Source: Bacteroidaceae bacterium
GTDB taxonomy: Bacteria > Bacteroidota > Bacteroidia > Bacteroidales > Bacteroidaceae
Direction: 5' to 3'
Assembly: GCA_017427185.1 (NCBI GenBank)
Contig: JAFRTJ010000009.1
Span: forward strand, 1-64,000
Length of the DNA: 64,000 nt
The translations under genes and the position numbers were made by a program. The notes below the pieces were generated by a model. That model was given only the letters and a program-made list of their open reading frames with translations. It had not been told where the DNA came from and did no database searches. Of this stretch, positions 18,002 through 27,013 are shown piece after piece. Position 1 is the stretch's first letter. The number at the start of each line of letters is the position of its first letter.

Positions 18002-18003
18002 TC

Positions 18004-20007
18004 ATGGAAAATTCCGACATACAGCAAACTCCCGTCAATTATGACGAGGGCAATATCCGGCACTTGAGTGACATGGAGCATGTACGTACCCGTCCAGGTA
18101 TGTATATTGGTCGCTTGGGGGATGGATCACAAGCCGAAGACGGCATTTATGTTCTACTGAAAGAAGTCATCGATAACAGCATCGATGAATTCAAGATGAA
18201 CGCAGGGAAACGCATTGAAGTCAATGTTGAAGACAATTTGCGTGTCAGTATCCGTGACTACGGACGTGGAATTCCTTTGGGTAAACTCGTGGAAGCCGTC
18301 AGCATGCTGAATACAGGAGGCAAGTACGATTCTAAAGCTTTCAAGAAAAGCGTGGGATTAAATGGAGTTGGCTTAAAAGCCGTCAATGCTTTAAGTACTC
18401 ATTTTGAAGCTTATTCCTATCGTGATGGGCAAGTCAGAAAGACCTCGTTTGACAAAGGTCTTTTAGAGAAGGATGTCACAGAATCCACAGAAGAAGAGAA
18501 TGGCACCTACATTTTCTTTGAACCAGACTCTACCTTGTTTAAGCACTACTCCTTCCGAAGTGAATTCATTGAGGTAATGCTGAGGAACTACACCTACTTA
18601 AATACAGGACTCACCATCATGTTCAATGGTCGTCGCATCTTAAGCCGAAATGGATTGAGTGACCTCTTGACCGACCGTATGGATTACCAACCCTTGTACG
18701 AGATTGTACACTTGAAAGGCGAAGATATTGAAATTGCCTTCACCCATACAGATCAAAACGGAGAAGAATATTATTCTTTCGTCAATGGCCAGCATACTAC
18801 TCTCGGAGGCACACACCAAGCTGCTTTCAAAAAGTACATTGCAGAAGTTATCAAGGACTACAGTGGGAAATCTTTCGAGTATGGAGACATCCGCAACGGC
18901 ATGGTAGCAGCCATCAGTATTGATATTCAAGAACCTATGTTCGAGTCTCAGACAAAAATCAAATTGGGTTCTTTGACTACTGCTCCAGAGGGTGGCATCA
19001 GCATCGACAAATTCATCGGTGACTTCATAAAAGAACACGTCGACAACTACCTGCACAAAAACACAGATGTAGCTGACGTGATCCTGAAGAAAGTTATCGA
19101 AAGCGAAAAAGAGCGCAAGGCAATGGCTGGTGTGGCAAAGAAAGCTCGGGAAATGAGTAAAAAAGCCAACCTGCACAATCGCAAGTTACGTGATTGTCGA
19201 GTTCATTTGACCGATACCCGTGGAGATCAGCAGGAAGAGAGTTGCATCTTCATCACAGAGGGCGATTCTGCAAGCGGAAGTATTACCAAAAGCCGTAACG
19301 TAAACACGCAAGCCGTGTTCAGCCTGCGAGGAAAACCTCTCAACAGCTATGGCATGACCAAAAAGGTGGTGTATGAGAACGAAGAGTTCAATCTCCTGCA
19401 AGCTGCATTGAATATCGAAGATGGTCTGGAAGGCCTTCGCTACAACAAAGTCATTGTGGCTACAGATGCTGATGTGGACGGGATGCACATCCGCCTATTG
19501 ATGATAACCTTCTTCTTGCAATTCTTCCCAGACCTTATCAAGAAAGGCCATGTCTACATCCTGCAAACTCCTTTGTTCCGAGTCCGTGGGCGTAAGACAA
19601 AAATGGGGAAAAACAAAGTTAAACAATTAGAGGCAGAAGCAGCCGTCAAACCTGACGATGATGAAGATGTAGGCAAAACTCAACGTAAACACTTAAGCAT
19701 CACTCCAGATTTCATCACCCAGTATTGCTATACCGAAGAAGAACGTGTGGATGCAATAGAGAACTTGGGGCCAGATCCAGAAATTACCCGATTCAAAGGT
19801 CTTGGAGAAATTAGTCCTGATGAATTCAGAAATTTTATTGGACCTGATATCCGGTTAGAACAAGTGACTCTCAACAAGAGCGATCAAGTAGCAGAACTTT
19901 TGGCTTACTACATGGGCAAGAACACTATGGAACGCCAAAACTTCATCATTGATAATCTTGTCATTGAAGAAGACTTAGCAGAGGATGAAAATGAAGAAAC
20001 TTCGTAA
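18004..20007 (+). CDS. parE: DNA topoisomerase IV subunit B
   Basis: 667 residues from the ATG at 18004, 2 bp after the previous stop. The GHKL ATPase motifs are seen ('[10 protein letters not shown]', 'GRGIPLG', '[15 protein letters not shown]'). The TOPRIM domain has 'EGDSASGS' and the metal-binding '[10 protein letters not shown]'. With ParC it decatenates sister chromosomes. Length and the absence of the long insert of gamma-proteobacterial GyrB favour ParE over GyrB. parC is not in this window. The last 23 bp overlap coaD. Confidence 0.9.
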   Translation: MENSDIQQTPVNYDEGNIRHLSDMEHVRTRPGMYIGRLGDGSQAEDGIYVLLKEVIDNSIDEFKMNAGKRIEVNVEDNLRVSIRDYGRGIPLGKLVEAVSMLNTGGKYDSKAFKKSVGLNGVGLKAVNALSTHFEAYSYRDGQVRKTSFDKGLLEKDVTESTEEENGTYIFFEPDSTLFKHYSFRSEFIEVMLRNYTYLNTGLTIMFNGRRILSRNGLSDLLTDRMDYQPLYEIVHLKGEDIEIAFTHTDQNGEEYYSFVNGQHTTLGGTHQAAFKKYIAEVIKDYSGKSFEYGDIRNGMVAAISIDIQEPMFESQTKIKLGSLTTAPEGGISIDKFIGDFIKEHVDNYLHKNTDVADVILKKVIESEKERKAMAGVAKKAREMSKKANLHNRKLRDCRVHLTDTRGDQQEESCIFITEGDSASGSITKSRNVNTQAVFSLRGKPLNSYGMTKKVVYENEEFNLLQAALNIEDGLEGLRYNKVIVATDADVDGMHIRLLMITFFLQFFPDLIKKGHVYILQTPLFRVRGRKTKMGKNKVKQLEAEAAVKPDDDEDVGKTQRKHLSITPDFITQYCYTEEERVDAIENLGPDPEITRFKGLGEISPDEFRNFIGPDIRLEQVTLNKSDQVAELLAYYMGKNTMERQNFIIDNLVIEEDLAEDENEETS

Positions 20008-20473
20008 AGCTATATTCCCTGGCTCTTTTGATCCTTTCACCATTGGACATGCCGATTTGGTAGAGAGAGGACTTGCCTTGTTTGATTCGCTTATCATTGC
20101 AATAGGCTACAACGAGCACAAACAAGGATGGATTCCTATGGAAGAGAGAGTTGCTGCATTACGAGAGTTCTATGCCAACGAACCACGTATCCAGGTTGAG
20201 AGTTACCGCTCCTTAACCATCGATTTTGCAAAAGAGAAAGAATCAGACTTCATCCTGCGTGGCATCCGTTCCATAAAAGATTATGAATACGAACAAGATA
20301 TTGCTGAACTAAACAAGAATTTGTCTGGAATCGAGACCATCGTGCTTTTCGCCAATCCCTGTCTAAGCAGTGTCAGCAGTAGCGTTCTCCGGGAATTGTT
20401 TCATTTTGGAAAAGACATTCAAAGCTGGTTGCCAGAAGGACTACATTACGAATTAGAAAAATACAAGAAATAA
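19985..20473 (+). CDS. coaD: Phosphopantetheine adenylyltransferase
   Basis: 162 residues, normal for the family. The nucleotidyltransferase signature '[12 protein letters not shown]' (T/HxGH) is near the N-terminus, and the '[12 protein letters not shown]' segment corresponds to the conserved ISSTxVR region, with V-L-R-E-L present. It transfers AMP from ATP to 4'-phosphopantetheine to make dephospho-CoA. It starts inside the 3' end of parE, which points to translational coupling. A second ATG two codons later is also possible. Confidence 0.95.
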   Translation: MKMKKLRKAIFPGSFDPFTIGHADLVERGLALFDSLIIAIGYNEHKQGWIPMEERVAALREFYANEPRIQVESYRSLTIDFAKEKESDFILRGIRSIKDYEYEQDIAELNKNLSGIETIVLFANPCLSSVSSSVLRELFHFGKDIQSWLPEGLHYELEKYKK

Positions 20474-20475
20474 CA

Positions 20476-22056
20476 ATGAAAAGATTTTTTTTCAGCATAA
20501 CACTGACATTCATTACCATCAACTTCTGGGCTCAGACAAACAACCTGCCCCAAACACCTTTGGACGAACAAATCCGAAAATTGGTGATGGCTACTGTGAT
20601 GATCAACAACTACTACGTCGATAGTGTAGATTGCAAAAAACTAACTGAGGATGCTATCAATGGTGTTTTATCAAAATTGGATCCACATTCTGCATATACC
20701 AACGCCACGGAGACAAAAAAACTGACAGAGCCTCTTGCAGGGAGCTTTGATGGTATTGGTGTTCAATTCAATATCTTAGAAGATACTCTTCTCGTCATTC
20801 AACCTGTCCCCAAAGGACCAAGTGAAAAAGTTGGAATTCTTGCAGGAGACCGTATTGTCAGTGTGAACGATACCGCTATTGCAGGTGTAAAGATGAGTCG
20901 AGAGGAAATCATGCGACGCCTACGTGGTCCCAAAGGAACCGTTGCCCATTTGGGAGTTGTCCGTTTGGGCATCAAAGATACTTTGAGGTACGATGTAATA
21001 CGGGATAAGATTCCGGTGAACTCTGTGGATGCCGCCTATATGGTAACTCCTACTATCGGACTCATTCGTTTCAACAATTTCGCTCAGACCACTCATGACG
21101 AAATTACAGAAGCCATTAAGAAACTAAAAGGGCAAGGTATGCAAGACTTGATTTTGGATCTTCAGCAGAATGGTGGTGGTTTTTTGCAAGCTGCAGCCGA
21201 TATTGCCAGTGAGTTTCTTGCCAAAGGTGACATGATTGTATATACTCGCGGAAGAAGTGTACCTAATCAGGAATTCCGTAGTACAGGTGGCGGTCTTTTC
21301 ACAGAAGGCAAAGTGGCTGTTTTGGTGGATGAATATAGTGCTTCTGCAGCAGAGATCTTGTCGGGTGCCATCCAAGATCAAGACCGTGGAATCGTCATCG
21401 GACGACGCACCTTTGGGAAAGGACTTGTTCAACGTCCCATCGATATGCCAGATGGCAGCATGATCCGCCTAACAGTTGCCAAATACTATACTCCCAGTGG
21501 GCGATGCATCCAGAAGCCCTACGAAAAGGGTGACAAATTGAGTTATGCCAAGGATGTGGTGAATCGCTACAACAAGGGTGAACTAACCAACGCCGACAGC
21601 ATTCATTTCCCTGATTCCCTGCGTTATCAGACATTACGGGAAAAAAGAACCGTTTATGGAGGTGGAGGTATCATGCCAGACTACTTCGTACCTTTAGACA
21701 CTACCAAATATAGCAAATGTTATCGAGAATTGTCTGCCAAGAGTCTCATTATAAATGCCAATCTTAAGTACATGGACAAGAATCGAAAGAAATTGACCAA
21801 GAGTTATCCTGATTTCGAGACTTTCCGCAACAACTTCCAGATTCCTGAAAACGTCATAGAAGATATTTTTACAGAAGGAGAGAAACAAAAAATCACTCCC
21901 GCCAATGAGGAAGAAAGAGCAAAGACAAGAGACAACATACGATTTATAATGAAAGCTCTCGTGGCACGCGACCTTTGGGACATGAGTGAATACTTTGCCA
22001 TTATCTACGAGAATGATGAAGTGGTGAAGAAAGCCATAGAATTGCTTTCCAAATAG
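20476..22056 (+). CDS. C-terminal processing peptidase, family S41
   Basis: 526 residues with a signal peptide (MKRFFFSITLTFITINFWAQ), so periplasmic. A PDZ domain spans about 90-170 ('ILAGDRIVSVND'). The protease core has 'LDLQQNGGGFLQAA' and the Ser/Lys dyad S290 ('DEYSASAAEIL') and K315 ('RTFGKGLVQ'). The C-terminal region of about 150 residues is typical of Bacteroidetes CTPs. It degrades or trims periplasmic proteins at their C-termini. It starts 2 bp after coaD. Confidence 0.93.
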   Translation: MKRFFFSITLTFITINFWAQTNNLPQTPLDEQIRKLVMATVMINNYYVDSVDCKKLTEDAINGVLSKLDPHSAYTNATETKKLTEPLAGSFDGIGVQFNILEDTLLVIQPVPKGPSEKVGILAGDRIVSVNDTAIAGVKMSREEIMRRLRGPKGTVAHLGVVRLGIKDTLRYDVIRDKIPVNSVDAAYMVTPTIGLIRFNNFAQTTHDEITEAIKKLKGQGMQDLILDLQQNGGGFLQAAADIASEFLAKGDMIVYTRGRSVPNQEFRSTGGGLFTEGKVAVLVDEYSASAAEILSGAIQDQDRGIVIGRRTFGKGLVQRPIDMPDGSMIRLTVAKYYTPSGRCIQKPYEKGDKLSYAKDVVNRYNKGELTNADSIHFPDSLRYQTLREKRTVYGGGGIMPDYFVPLDTTKYSKCYRELSAKSLIINANLKYMDKNRKKLTKSYPDFETFRNNFQIPENVIEDIFTEGEKQKITPANEEERAKTRDNIRFIMKALVARDLWDMSEYFAIIYENDEVVKKAIELLSK

Positions 22057-22068
22057 GAGGAGCCAAAG

Positions 22069-22491
22069 ATGATTTCATACAACGCAGAAGGAGTGAAAAT
22101 GCCTGCGATTAAGCGTCGCGAGAATAGTGCATGGGTAAAAGCCGTTGCTGCTTCCTATGGAAAAAAGGTTGGCGAGATAGCCTATATCTTTGTCAACGAC
22201 AAGAAGATTCTGGATGTCAACCGGCAATATCTTCAACATGACTATTATACCGACATCATCACGTTCGACTATACCGATGATGACACCATTAGCGGTGACC
22301 TTTTCATCAGTTTGGATACGGTTCGCTCCAATGCTGAGCAAATCGGCACAACATACGAGCAAGAATTGAGACGTGTCATTATCCATGGCATCTTGCATTT
22401 ATGCGGAATCAACGACAAGGGTCCTGGTGAGCGTGAGAAGATGGAAGCTGCAGAAGACAAAGCTCTAAACATGATAATAAATGGAAGATAA
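22069..22491 (+). CDS. ybeY: Endoribonuclease YbeY
   Basis: 140 residues, standard size. The zinc motif reads '[11 protein letters not shown]' where most bacteria have HGxLHLxGYDH. The last His is replaced by Asp, which is the common Bacteroidetes form and not a defect. '[11 protein letters not shown]' matches the conserved H-x(2)-x-TDVLSF segment. It acts in 16S rRNA 3' maturation and ribosome quality control. The 3' end overlaps ruvB by 11 bp. Confidence 0.93.
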   Translation: MISYNAEGVKMPAIKRRENSAWVKAVAASYGKKVGEIAYIFVNDKKILDVNRQYLQHDYYTDIITFDYTDDDTISGDLFISLDTVRSNAEQIGTTYEQELRRVIIHGILHLCGINDKGPGEREKMEAAEDKALNMIINGR

Positions 22492-23518
22492 TTTCGACAT
22501 ACGACAGCAATCCACCGCCAAAGAAAAAGACTACGAGAATGCTCTTCGTCCTCTGCGATTTGAAGACTTCAGCGGACAGCAAAAGATAGTCGACAATTTG
22601 CGAGTCTTTGTCGATGCTGCAAAATTCCGTGGCGAATCACTCGACCACACTCTACTTCATGGACCTCCAGGATTAGGAAAAACCACTCTGAGTAACATCA
22701 TTGCCAATGAATTGGGAGTAGGTTTCAAACTGACCAGCGGTCCTGTTTTGGATAAACCTGGTGACTTGGCAGGTATACTAACGAGTCTTGAACCCAACGA
22801 TGTCCTGTTCATCGACGAGATACATCGCCTTTCACCCGTTGTAGAGGAATATCTTTACAGCGCAATGGAGGATTACCGTATTGACATCATGATTGATAAA
22901 GGTCCCAGTGCCCGAAGCATACAGATTGATCTAAACCCCTTTACTTTGGTTGGAGCCACCACACGAAGCGGATTGCTGACAGCTCCCCTGAGAGCACGTT
23001 TCGGCATCAACATGCACCTAGAATATTACGATGCTGAGACTCTGCAAAAGATTATCATGCGTTCAGCTGGTATTTTGGGATTGCCTATCAGCACAGAAGC
23101 TGCCAGTGAGATCGCGAGCCGAAGCCGTGGCACGCCACGTATTGCGAACGCTCTTCTACGACGAGTACGCGACTTTGCCCAAATTAAGGGAAACGGCCGT
23201 ATCGACATGAAAATTGCCCGTTATGCCCTCGAAGCTCTCAACATCGACCGTTACGGATTGGACGAGATTGACAACAAGATTCTGCTCACCATCATCGACA
23301 AGTTCAAAGGAGGACCTGTGGGTATCAACACTATAGCAACCGCCATCGGCGAAGAGGGAGGAACCATCGAGGAGGTATACGAGCCATTCCTTATCAAAGA
23401 GGGGTTCCTCAAGCGTACACCACGTGGAAGGGAAGTGACAGAATTGGCATACAGCCACTTGGGGCGCAGTATGGGTAGCCGATATGGCAATCCGTTGCAA
23501 GCTGACTTGTTTGAATAA
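22481..23518 (+). CDS. ruvB: Holliday junction branch-migration ATPase RuvB
   Basis: 345 residues. Walker A 'GPPGLGKTT' (61-69), Walker B 'LFIDEIHRL' (D112, E113), sensor 1 'LVGATTRSG' and a C-terminal winged helix ending '[17 protein letters not shown]'. It forms hexameric rings that, with RuvA, drive branch migration for RuvC cleavage. ruvA and ruvC are not in this window. It overlaps ybeY, so translation is probably coupled. Confidence 0.97.
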   Translation: MEDNFDIRQQSTAKEKDYENALRPLRFEDFSGQQKIVDNLRVFVDAAKFRGESLDHTLLHGPPGLGKTTLSNIIANELGVGFKLTSGPVLDKPGDLAGILTSLEPNDVLFIDEIHRLSPVVEEYLYSAMEDYRIDIMIDKGPSARSIQIDLNPFTLVGATTRSGLLTAPLRARFGINMHLEYYDAETLQKIIMRSAGILGLPISTEAASEIASRSRGTPRIANALLRRVRDFAQIKGNGRIDMKIARYALEALNIDRYGLDEIDNKILLTIIDKFKGGPVGINTIATAIGEEGGTIEEVYEPFLIKEGFLKRTPRGREVTELAYSHLGRSMGSRYGNPLQADLFE

Positions 23519-23530
23519 AATATTAATTCT

Positions 23531-24760
23531 ATGGTTTTAAATTATATTTGGGTAGCTTTTTTTGCCATTGCATTCATCATAGCAGTCATCCAACTCTTGA
23601 TGGGGAATCCCGATGTGTTTCCCGCCATAATGAACAGTACTTTCGACTCTGCCAAGACCGCCTTTGATATTTCATTGGGCCTGACAGGTGTGTTGAGCCT
23701 TTGGATGGGCATCATGAAAATTGGAGAAAAAGGAGGAGTGGTGAATGTCTTTGCACGTTGGCTGAGTCCCCTAATGACACGCCTCTTCCCCGAAATTCCT
23801 GCAGGACACCCTGTCTTTGGACATATCTTTATGAACATCAGCGCCAACATGCTGGGCTTGGACAATGCAGCAACACCCCTCGGCTTGAAAGCAATGGAGG
23901 GACTGCAGGAACTGAATCCCGAAAAGGAAAAAGCTACCAACGCTATGATTATGTTTCTCGTTCTCAATACGAGTGGACTTACTTTGATTCCTGTTGGTGT
24001 AATGGTCTATCGTGCACAAATGGGGGCAGCACAACCTACCGATGTCTTCATCCCTATTCTGATAGCCACAACCATTGCAACCCTCGCTGGCATGATTATT
24101 ACAGCCCTTTATCAGCACATCAATCTCTTTAATCGGGTTATTCTAGGCACAACACTTGGTCTTTGCCTCCTTATCAGTGCCGTCATCTGGATGGGAGTAC
24201 TGGTCGATCGCGACACGATGAATCTATGGAGCACAACAATAGCCAACATCATCCTCTTGGGTGTCATCCTTGCTTTTATCATTTCAGGCATGCGAAAGAA
24301 AGTGAACGTCTACGAAGCGTTCATTGAAGGAGCTAAGATGGGATTCGATGTAGCCATTCGAATCATTCCTTATCTGGTGGCAATACTTGTTGCCATCGGG
24401 GTTTTCCGTGCCAGTGGAGCTATGGATTTCTTTGTGGATGGATTAGGGAAACTGGTTGCCCTGTGTGGAGGTGATGCAGATTTTGTGGCAGCCTTGCCCA
24501 CAGCAATCATGAAACCCCTCAGTGGAAGCGGAGCACGTGGCATGATGGTTGATGCCATGCAAACCTACGGAGCCGACTCTTTCGTGGGACGGCTCTCATG
24601 CGTCTTTCAGGGAGCGACCGATACTACCTTCTATATCCTCGCCGTTTACTTCGGAAGCGTAGGAATCAAGAACACACGCCATGCTGTCAGTGCAGGTCTC
24701 CTTACCGATCTGGTTGGAGTAATCGCCTCCATTACAGTTGCTTACATTTTCTTCGCATAA
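23531..24760 (+). CDS. Fused SpmA-SpmB nucleoside-recognition-domain membrane protein
   Basis: 409 residues with about 8-10 membrane segments. The first half is SpmA-like ('GHPVFGHIFMNISANMLGLDNAATPLG') and the second half SpmB-like ('PTAIMKPLSGSGARGMM', 'FVGRLSCVFQGATDTTFYI'). In spore formers the two are separate proteins needed for spore-core dehydration. In Bacteroidetes the fusion is common and its transport substrate is unknown. It starts 12 bp after ruvB and ends 3 bp before the flippase gene. Confidence 0.88.
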   Translation: MVLNYIWVAFFAIAFIIAVIQLLMGNPDVFPAIMNSTFDSAKTAFDISLGLTGVLSLWMGIMKIGEKGGVVNVFARWLSPLMTRLFPEIPAGHPVFGHIFMNISANMLGLDNAATPLGLKAMEGLQELNPEKEKATNAMIMFLVLNTSGLTLIPVGVMVYRAQMGAAQPTDVFIPILIATTIATLAGMIITALYQHINLFNRVILGTTLGLCLLISAVIWMGVLVDRDTMNLWSTTIANIILLGVILAFIISGMRKKVNVYEAFIEGAKMGFDVAIRIIPYLVAILVAIGVFRASGAMDFFVDGLGKLVALCGGDADFVAALPTAIMKPLSGSGARGMMVDAMQTYGADSFVGRLSCVFQGATDTTFYILAVYFGSVGIKNTRHAVSAGLLTDLVGVIASITVAYIFFA

Positions 24761-24763
24761 GCC

Positions 24764-26233
24764 ATGGCAAACCTATCATCATTAGCAAAAGATACTGCCA
24801 TCTATGGTTTGAGCAGCATCATCGGGCGTTTCCTCAACTACATGCTCGTCCCGCTCTACACTCATTATATGCCCACCCAATCGGGCGACTACGGCATCTC
24901 CACCAACGTGTATGCCTATACTGTCCTCATTTTGGTCTTGCTGACCTTTGGAATGGAAACTACCCTTTTCCGCTATGCCAACGATGAGCAGCAACATCCC
25001 GACACCGTGTTCTCCACCGGTTTTGTTTTGATCGCCTCGCTGACAGCTATCTTCCTGGCACTCGTCTTTGGTTTCATTTCTCCGATAGCCGAACTTCTTG
25101 GTTACAATGAGCATCACGAGTATCTGCTTATGATGGCTACCGTCGTGGCGATGGATGCTTTGCAGGCATTACCCTTCTCCTACCTGCGATTCCAGAAGCG
25201 AGCCATCCATTTTGCCTCACTCAAACTGCTGTTCATCATCTTCAGTATTACGTTAAACATTATATACTTCGTGTTTTTGGGAAAGACCAGCGTCTTCTAT
25301 GTCTTTGCCATCAATCTTGCCTGCACCAGCCTCATCATGCTTTTCTTTATTCCAGAACTCTTCAAGATCAAATGGCATTTCGATGGCACACTGCTTCGCA
25401 AGATGCTTTCCTATTCCTGGCCCATCCTCATACTTGGCATCGCCGGCAGCTTGAATCAGGTGGCCGACAAAATCATCTTCCCTTTGGTATACCCTGACAA
25501 TGCCGAGGCAAACGTACAGTTGGGTATCTATGGAGGTTGCGTGAAAATAGCCATGATAATGGCTTTGATTACCCAAGCCTTCCGCTATGCCTACGAACCT
25601 ATCGTGTTTGCCAAGGCACAGGATGGCGACAAAAACGAATACTATGCAGTTGCCATGAAGTACTTCCTCATCTTCACTCTGCTGGCTTTTCTATGTGTCA
25701 TGGGTTATATCGACATTCTGAAACTCATTTTAGGAAAGGGGTACCGCGAGGGTATGCAGGTTGTGCCTATCGTCATGGCAGCAGAGATCATGATGGGAGT
25801 GTATTTCAACCTTTCATTCTGGTACAAGCTTATCGATAAAACCATCTATGGAGCCTGGTTCTCATTAGCTGGTTGCATCGCCCTCTTGGCCGTCAACATC
25901 TGGGGCATTCCCCGCTATAGCTACATGGCATGCGCATGGGGAGGATTTGCTGGTTATGGTACTTCTATGATACTAAGCTATGTCGTCGGTCAAATAAAAA
26001 ATCCTATCCCCTATCCGATGAAGAGCATAGCTGTGTATGTGCTGATGACCATTTTTTTCTTCGCCATCATGCAATACGTTCCTGAGAGTTGGCCAATCTG
26101 GCTGAAGCTGGGAATCAACACGCTGCTCATCCTTGCTTTCGTGGCACACGTCATTCGCCACGATCTGCCCTTGAACAGTATACCCGTTATCGGGCGTTAT
26201 CTTCCGTCTTTCCAAAGAGAGAGGAAAAACTGA
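24764..26233 (+). CDS. Polysaccharide flippase-like membrane protein (MOP superfamily)
   Basis: 489 residues with about 12-14 hydrophobic segments beginning right at the N-terminus ('TAIYGLSSIIGRFLNYMLVPLYT'), the hallmark of Wzx/oligosaccharide flippases. The basic tail 'PSFQRERKN' is cytoplasmic. It probably flips a lipid-linked glycan across the inner membrane, but no glycosyltransferases are nearby, so the glycan is unknown. It is part of the run of tightly spaced genes from 16847. Confidence 0.85.
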   Translation: MANLSSLAKDTAIYGLSSIIGRFLNYMLVPLYTHYMPTQSGDYGISTNVYAYTVLILVLLTFGMETTLFRYANDEQQHPDTVFSTGFVLIASLTAIFLALVFGFISPIAELLGYNEHHEYLLMMATVVAMDALQALPFSYLRFQKRAIHFASLKLLFIIFSITLNIIYFVFLGKTSVFYVFAINLACTSLIMLFFIPELFKIKWHFDGTLLRKMLSYSWPILILGIAGSLNQVADKIIFPLVYPDNAEANVQLGIYGGCVKIAMIMALITQAFRYAYEPIVFAKAQDGDKNEYYAVAMKYFLIFTLLAFLCVMGYIDILKLILGKGYREGMQVVPIVMAAEIMMGVYFNLSFWYKLIDKTIYGAWFSLAGCIALLAVNIWGIPRYSYMACAWGGFAGYGTSMILSYVVGQIKNPIPYPMKSIAVYVLMTIFFFAIMQYVPESWPIWLKLGINTLLILAFVAHVIRHDLPLNSIPVIGRYLPSFQRERKN

Positions 26234-26249
26234 CACTACAACATATAAC

Positions 26250-26999
26250 ATGACCATGAATATTCGGAATTTCGTTCTCGCAGGCCTTACCGCAACAGGG
26301 TGTTTCACTGCAAATGAAGTCTGTTCACAAACGTATCCACAGACGGAAAACGGTAATGTGGTGTACTACAAGATATTAAGTGCCTATCCTGAGTATGAGG
26401 CACGCAACCTTTGTCTTCACGACAACACCTCCGCCCATACCTCTCATGATTTCCTTCTCCTTGAACTTGACGCAGAACAACGCCGGCAGGAATGGTCCTT
26501 TGTCACAGCTAAGGAAGGGGGCGAGAACTACCACTTGCGCAACCATTCAAGTTTCCACTATATGAGCGTAAGCGGCACGTGGGAAGGCAATCATTATGTG
26601 CACAACTTCTCCACCAAGAAAAACGATTCTGATGCCCTGAAGATTACCAGCATAGGAAACGATCAGGTGACCATCAGTTTCAAGGAAGAGAATGGCACTC
26701 GCTATTTGGGAGCATCCGACATGGATGCAGAACCTATGAAACTCCCTTCCAATCTCAAGAATTCTCCCTGGGCATGGAAAATCTACAAGGCAGAGGATCT
26801 TGCCAATGGCATCCTCAATCCTTTCCTTCCTGAGCCCATCATCACAGTGAGCGACCACACCATCCATGTAGAGGGTGCCTCAGATTGGGAGCTCTTCGAC
26901 GTTGCCGGTCGTCAGCTTCCGCTCGACCAAACACTGGTTGCTGGTGGAGTTTATGTTATCCACATCGGAAATACGACAAAAAAAATAATGGTCAAATAA
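26250..26999 (+). CDS. Secreted lectin-like protein with type IX-like C-terminal tail
   Basis: 249 residues with a signal peptide (about 1-27, ending 'EVCSQ'). The body (about 28-185) has repeated short strands with 'LCLHDNT', 'YHLRNHSSFHYMSV' and 'TRYLGASDMD', reminiscent of a beta-trefoil/ricin-type carbohydrate-binding fold; this is a resemblance only. The last 55 residues ('HVEGASDWELFDVAGRQL ... KKIMVK') form a secretion/sorting-type domain. It sits 14 bp before the triplicated glycosidase, so a role in glycan binding is plausible. Start could be ATG 26250 or 26256. Confidence 0.6.
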   Translation: MTMNIRNFVLAGLTATGCFTANEVCSQTYPQTENGNVVYYKILSAYPEYEARNLCLHDNTSAHTSHDFLLLELDAEQRRQEWSFVTAKEGGENYHLRNHSSFHYMSVSGTWEGNHYVHNFSTKKNDSDALKITSIGNDQVTISFKEENGTRYLGASDMDAEPMKLPSNLKNSPWAWKIYKAEDLANGILNPFLPEPIITVSDHTIHVEGASDWELFDVAGRQLPLDQTLVAGGVYVIHIGNTTKKIMVK

Positions 27000-27013
27000 A
27001 ACAAGACATACCC

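Noticed and set aside
22069..22491. YbeY with a missing third His as a possible inactive enzyme
   Set aside because: Asp/Lys in place of the third His (HGxLHLCGxxD) is the standard Bacteroidetes form.
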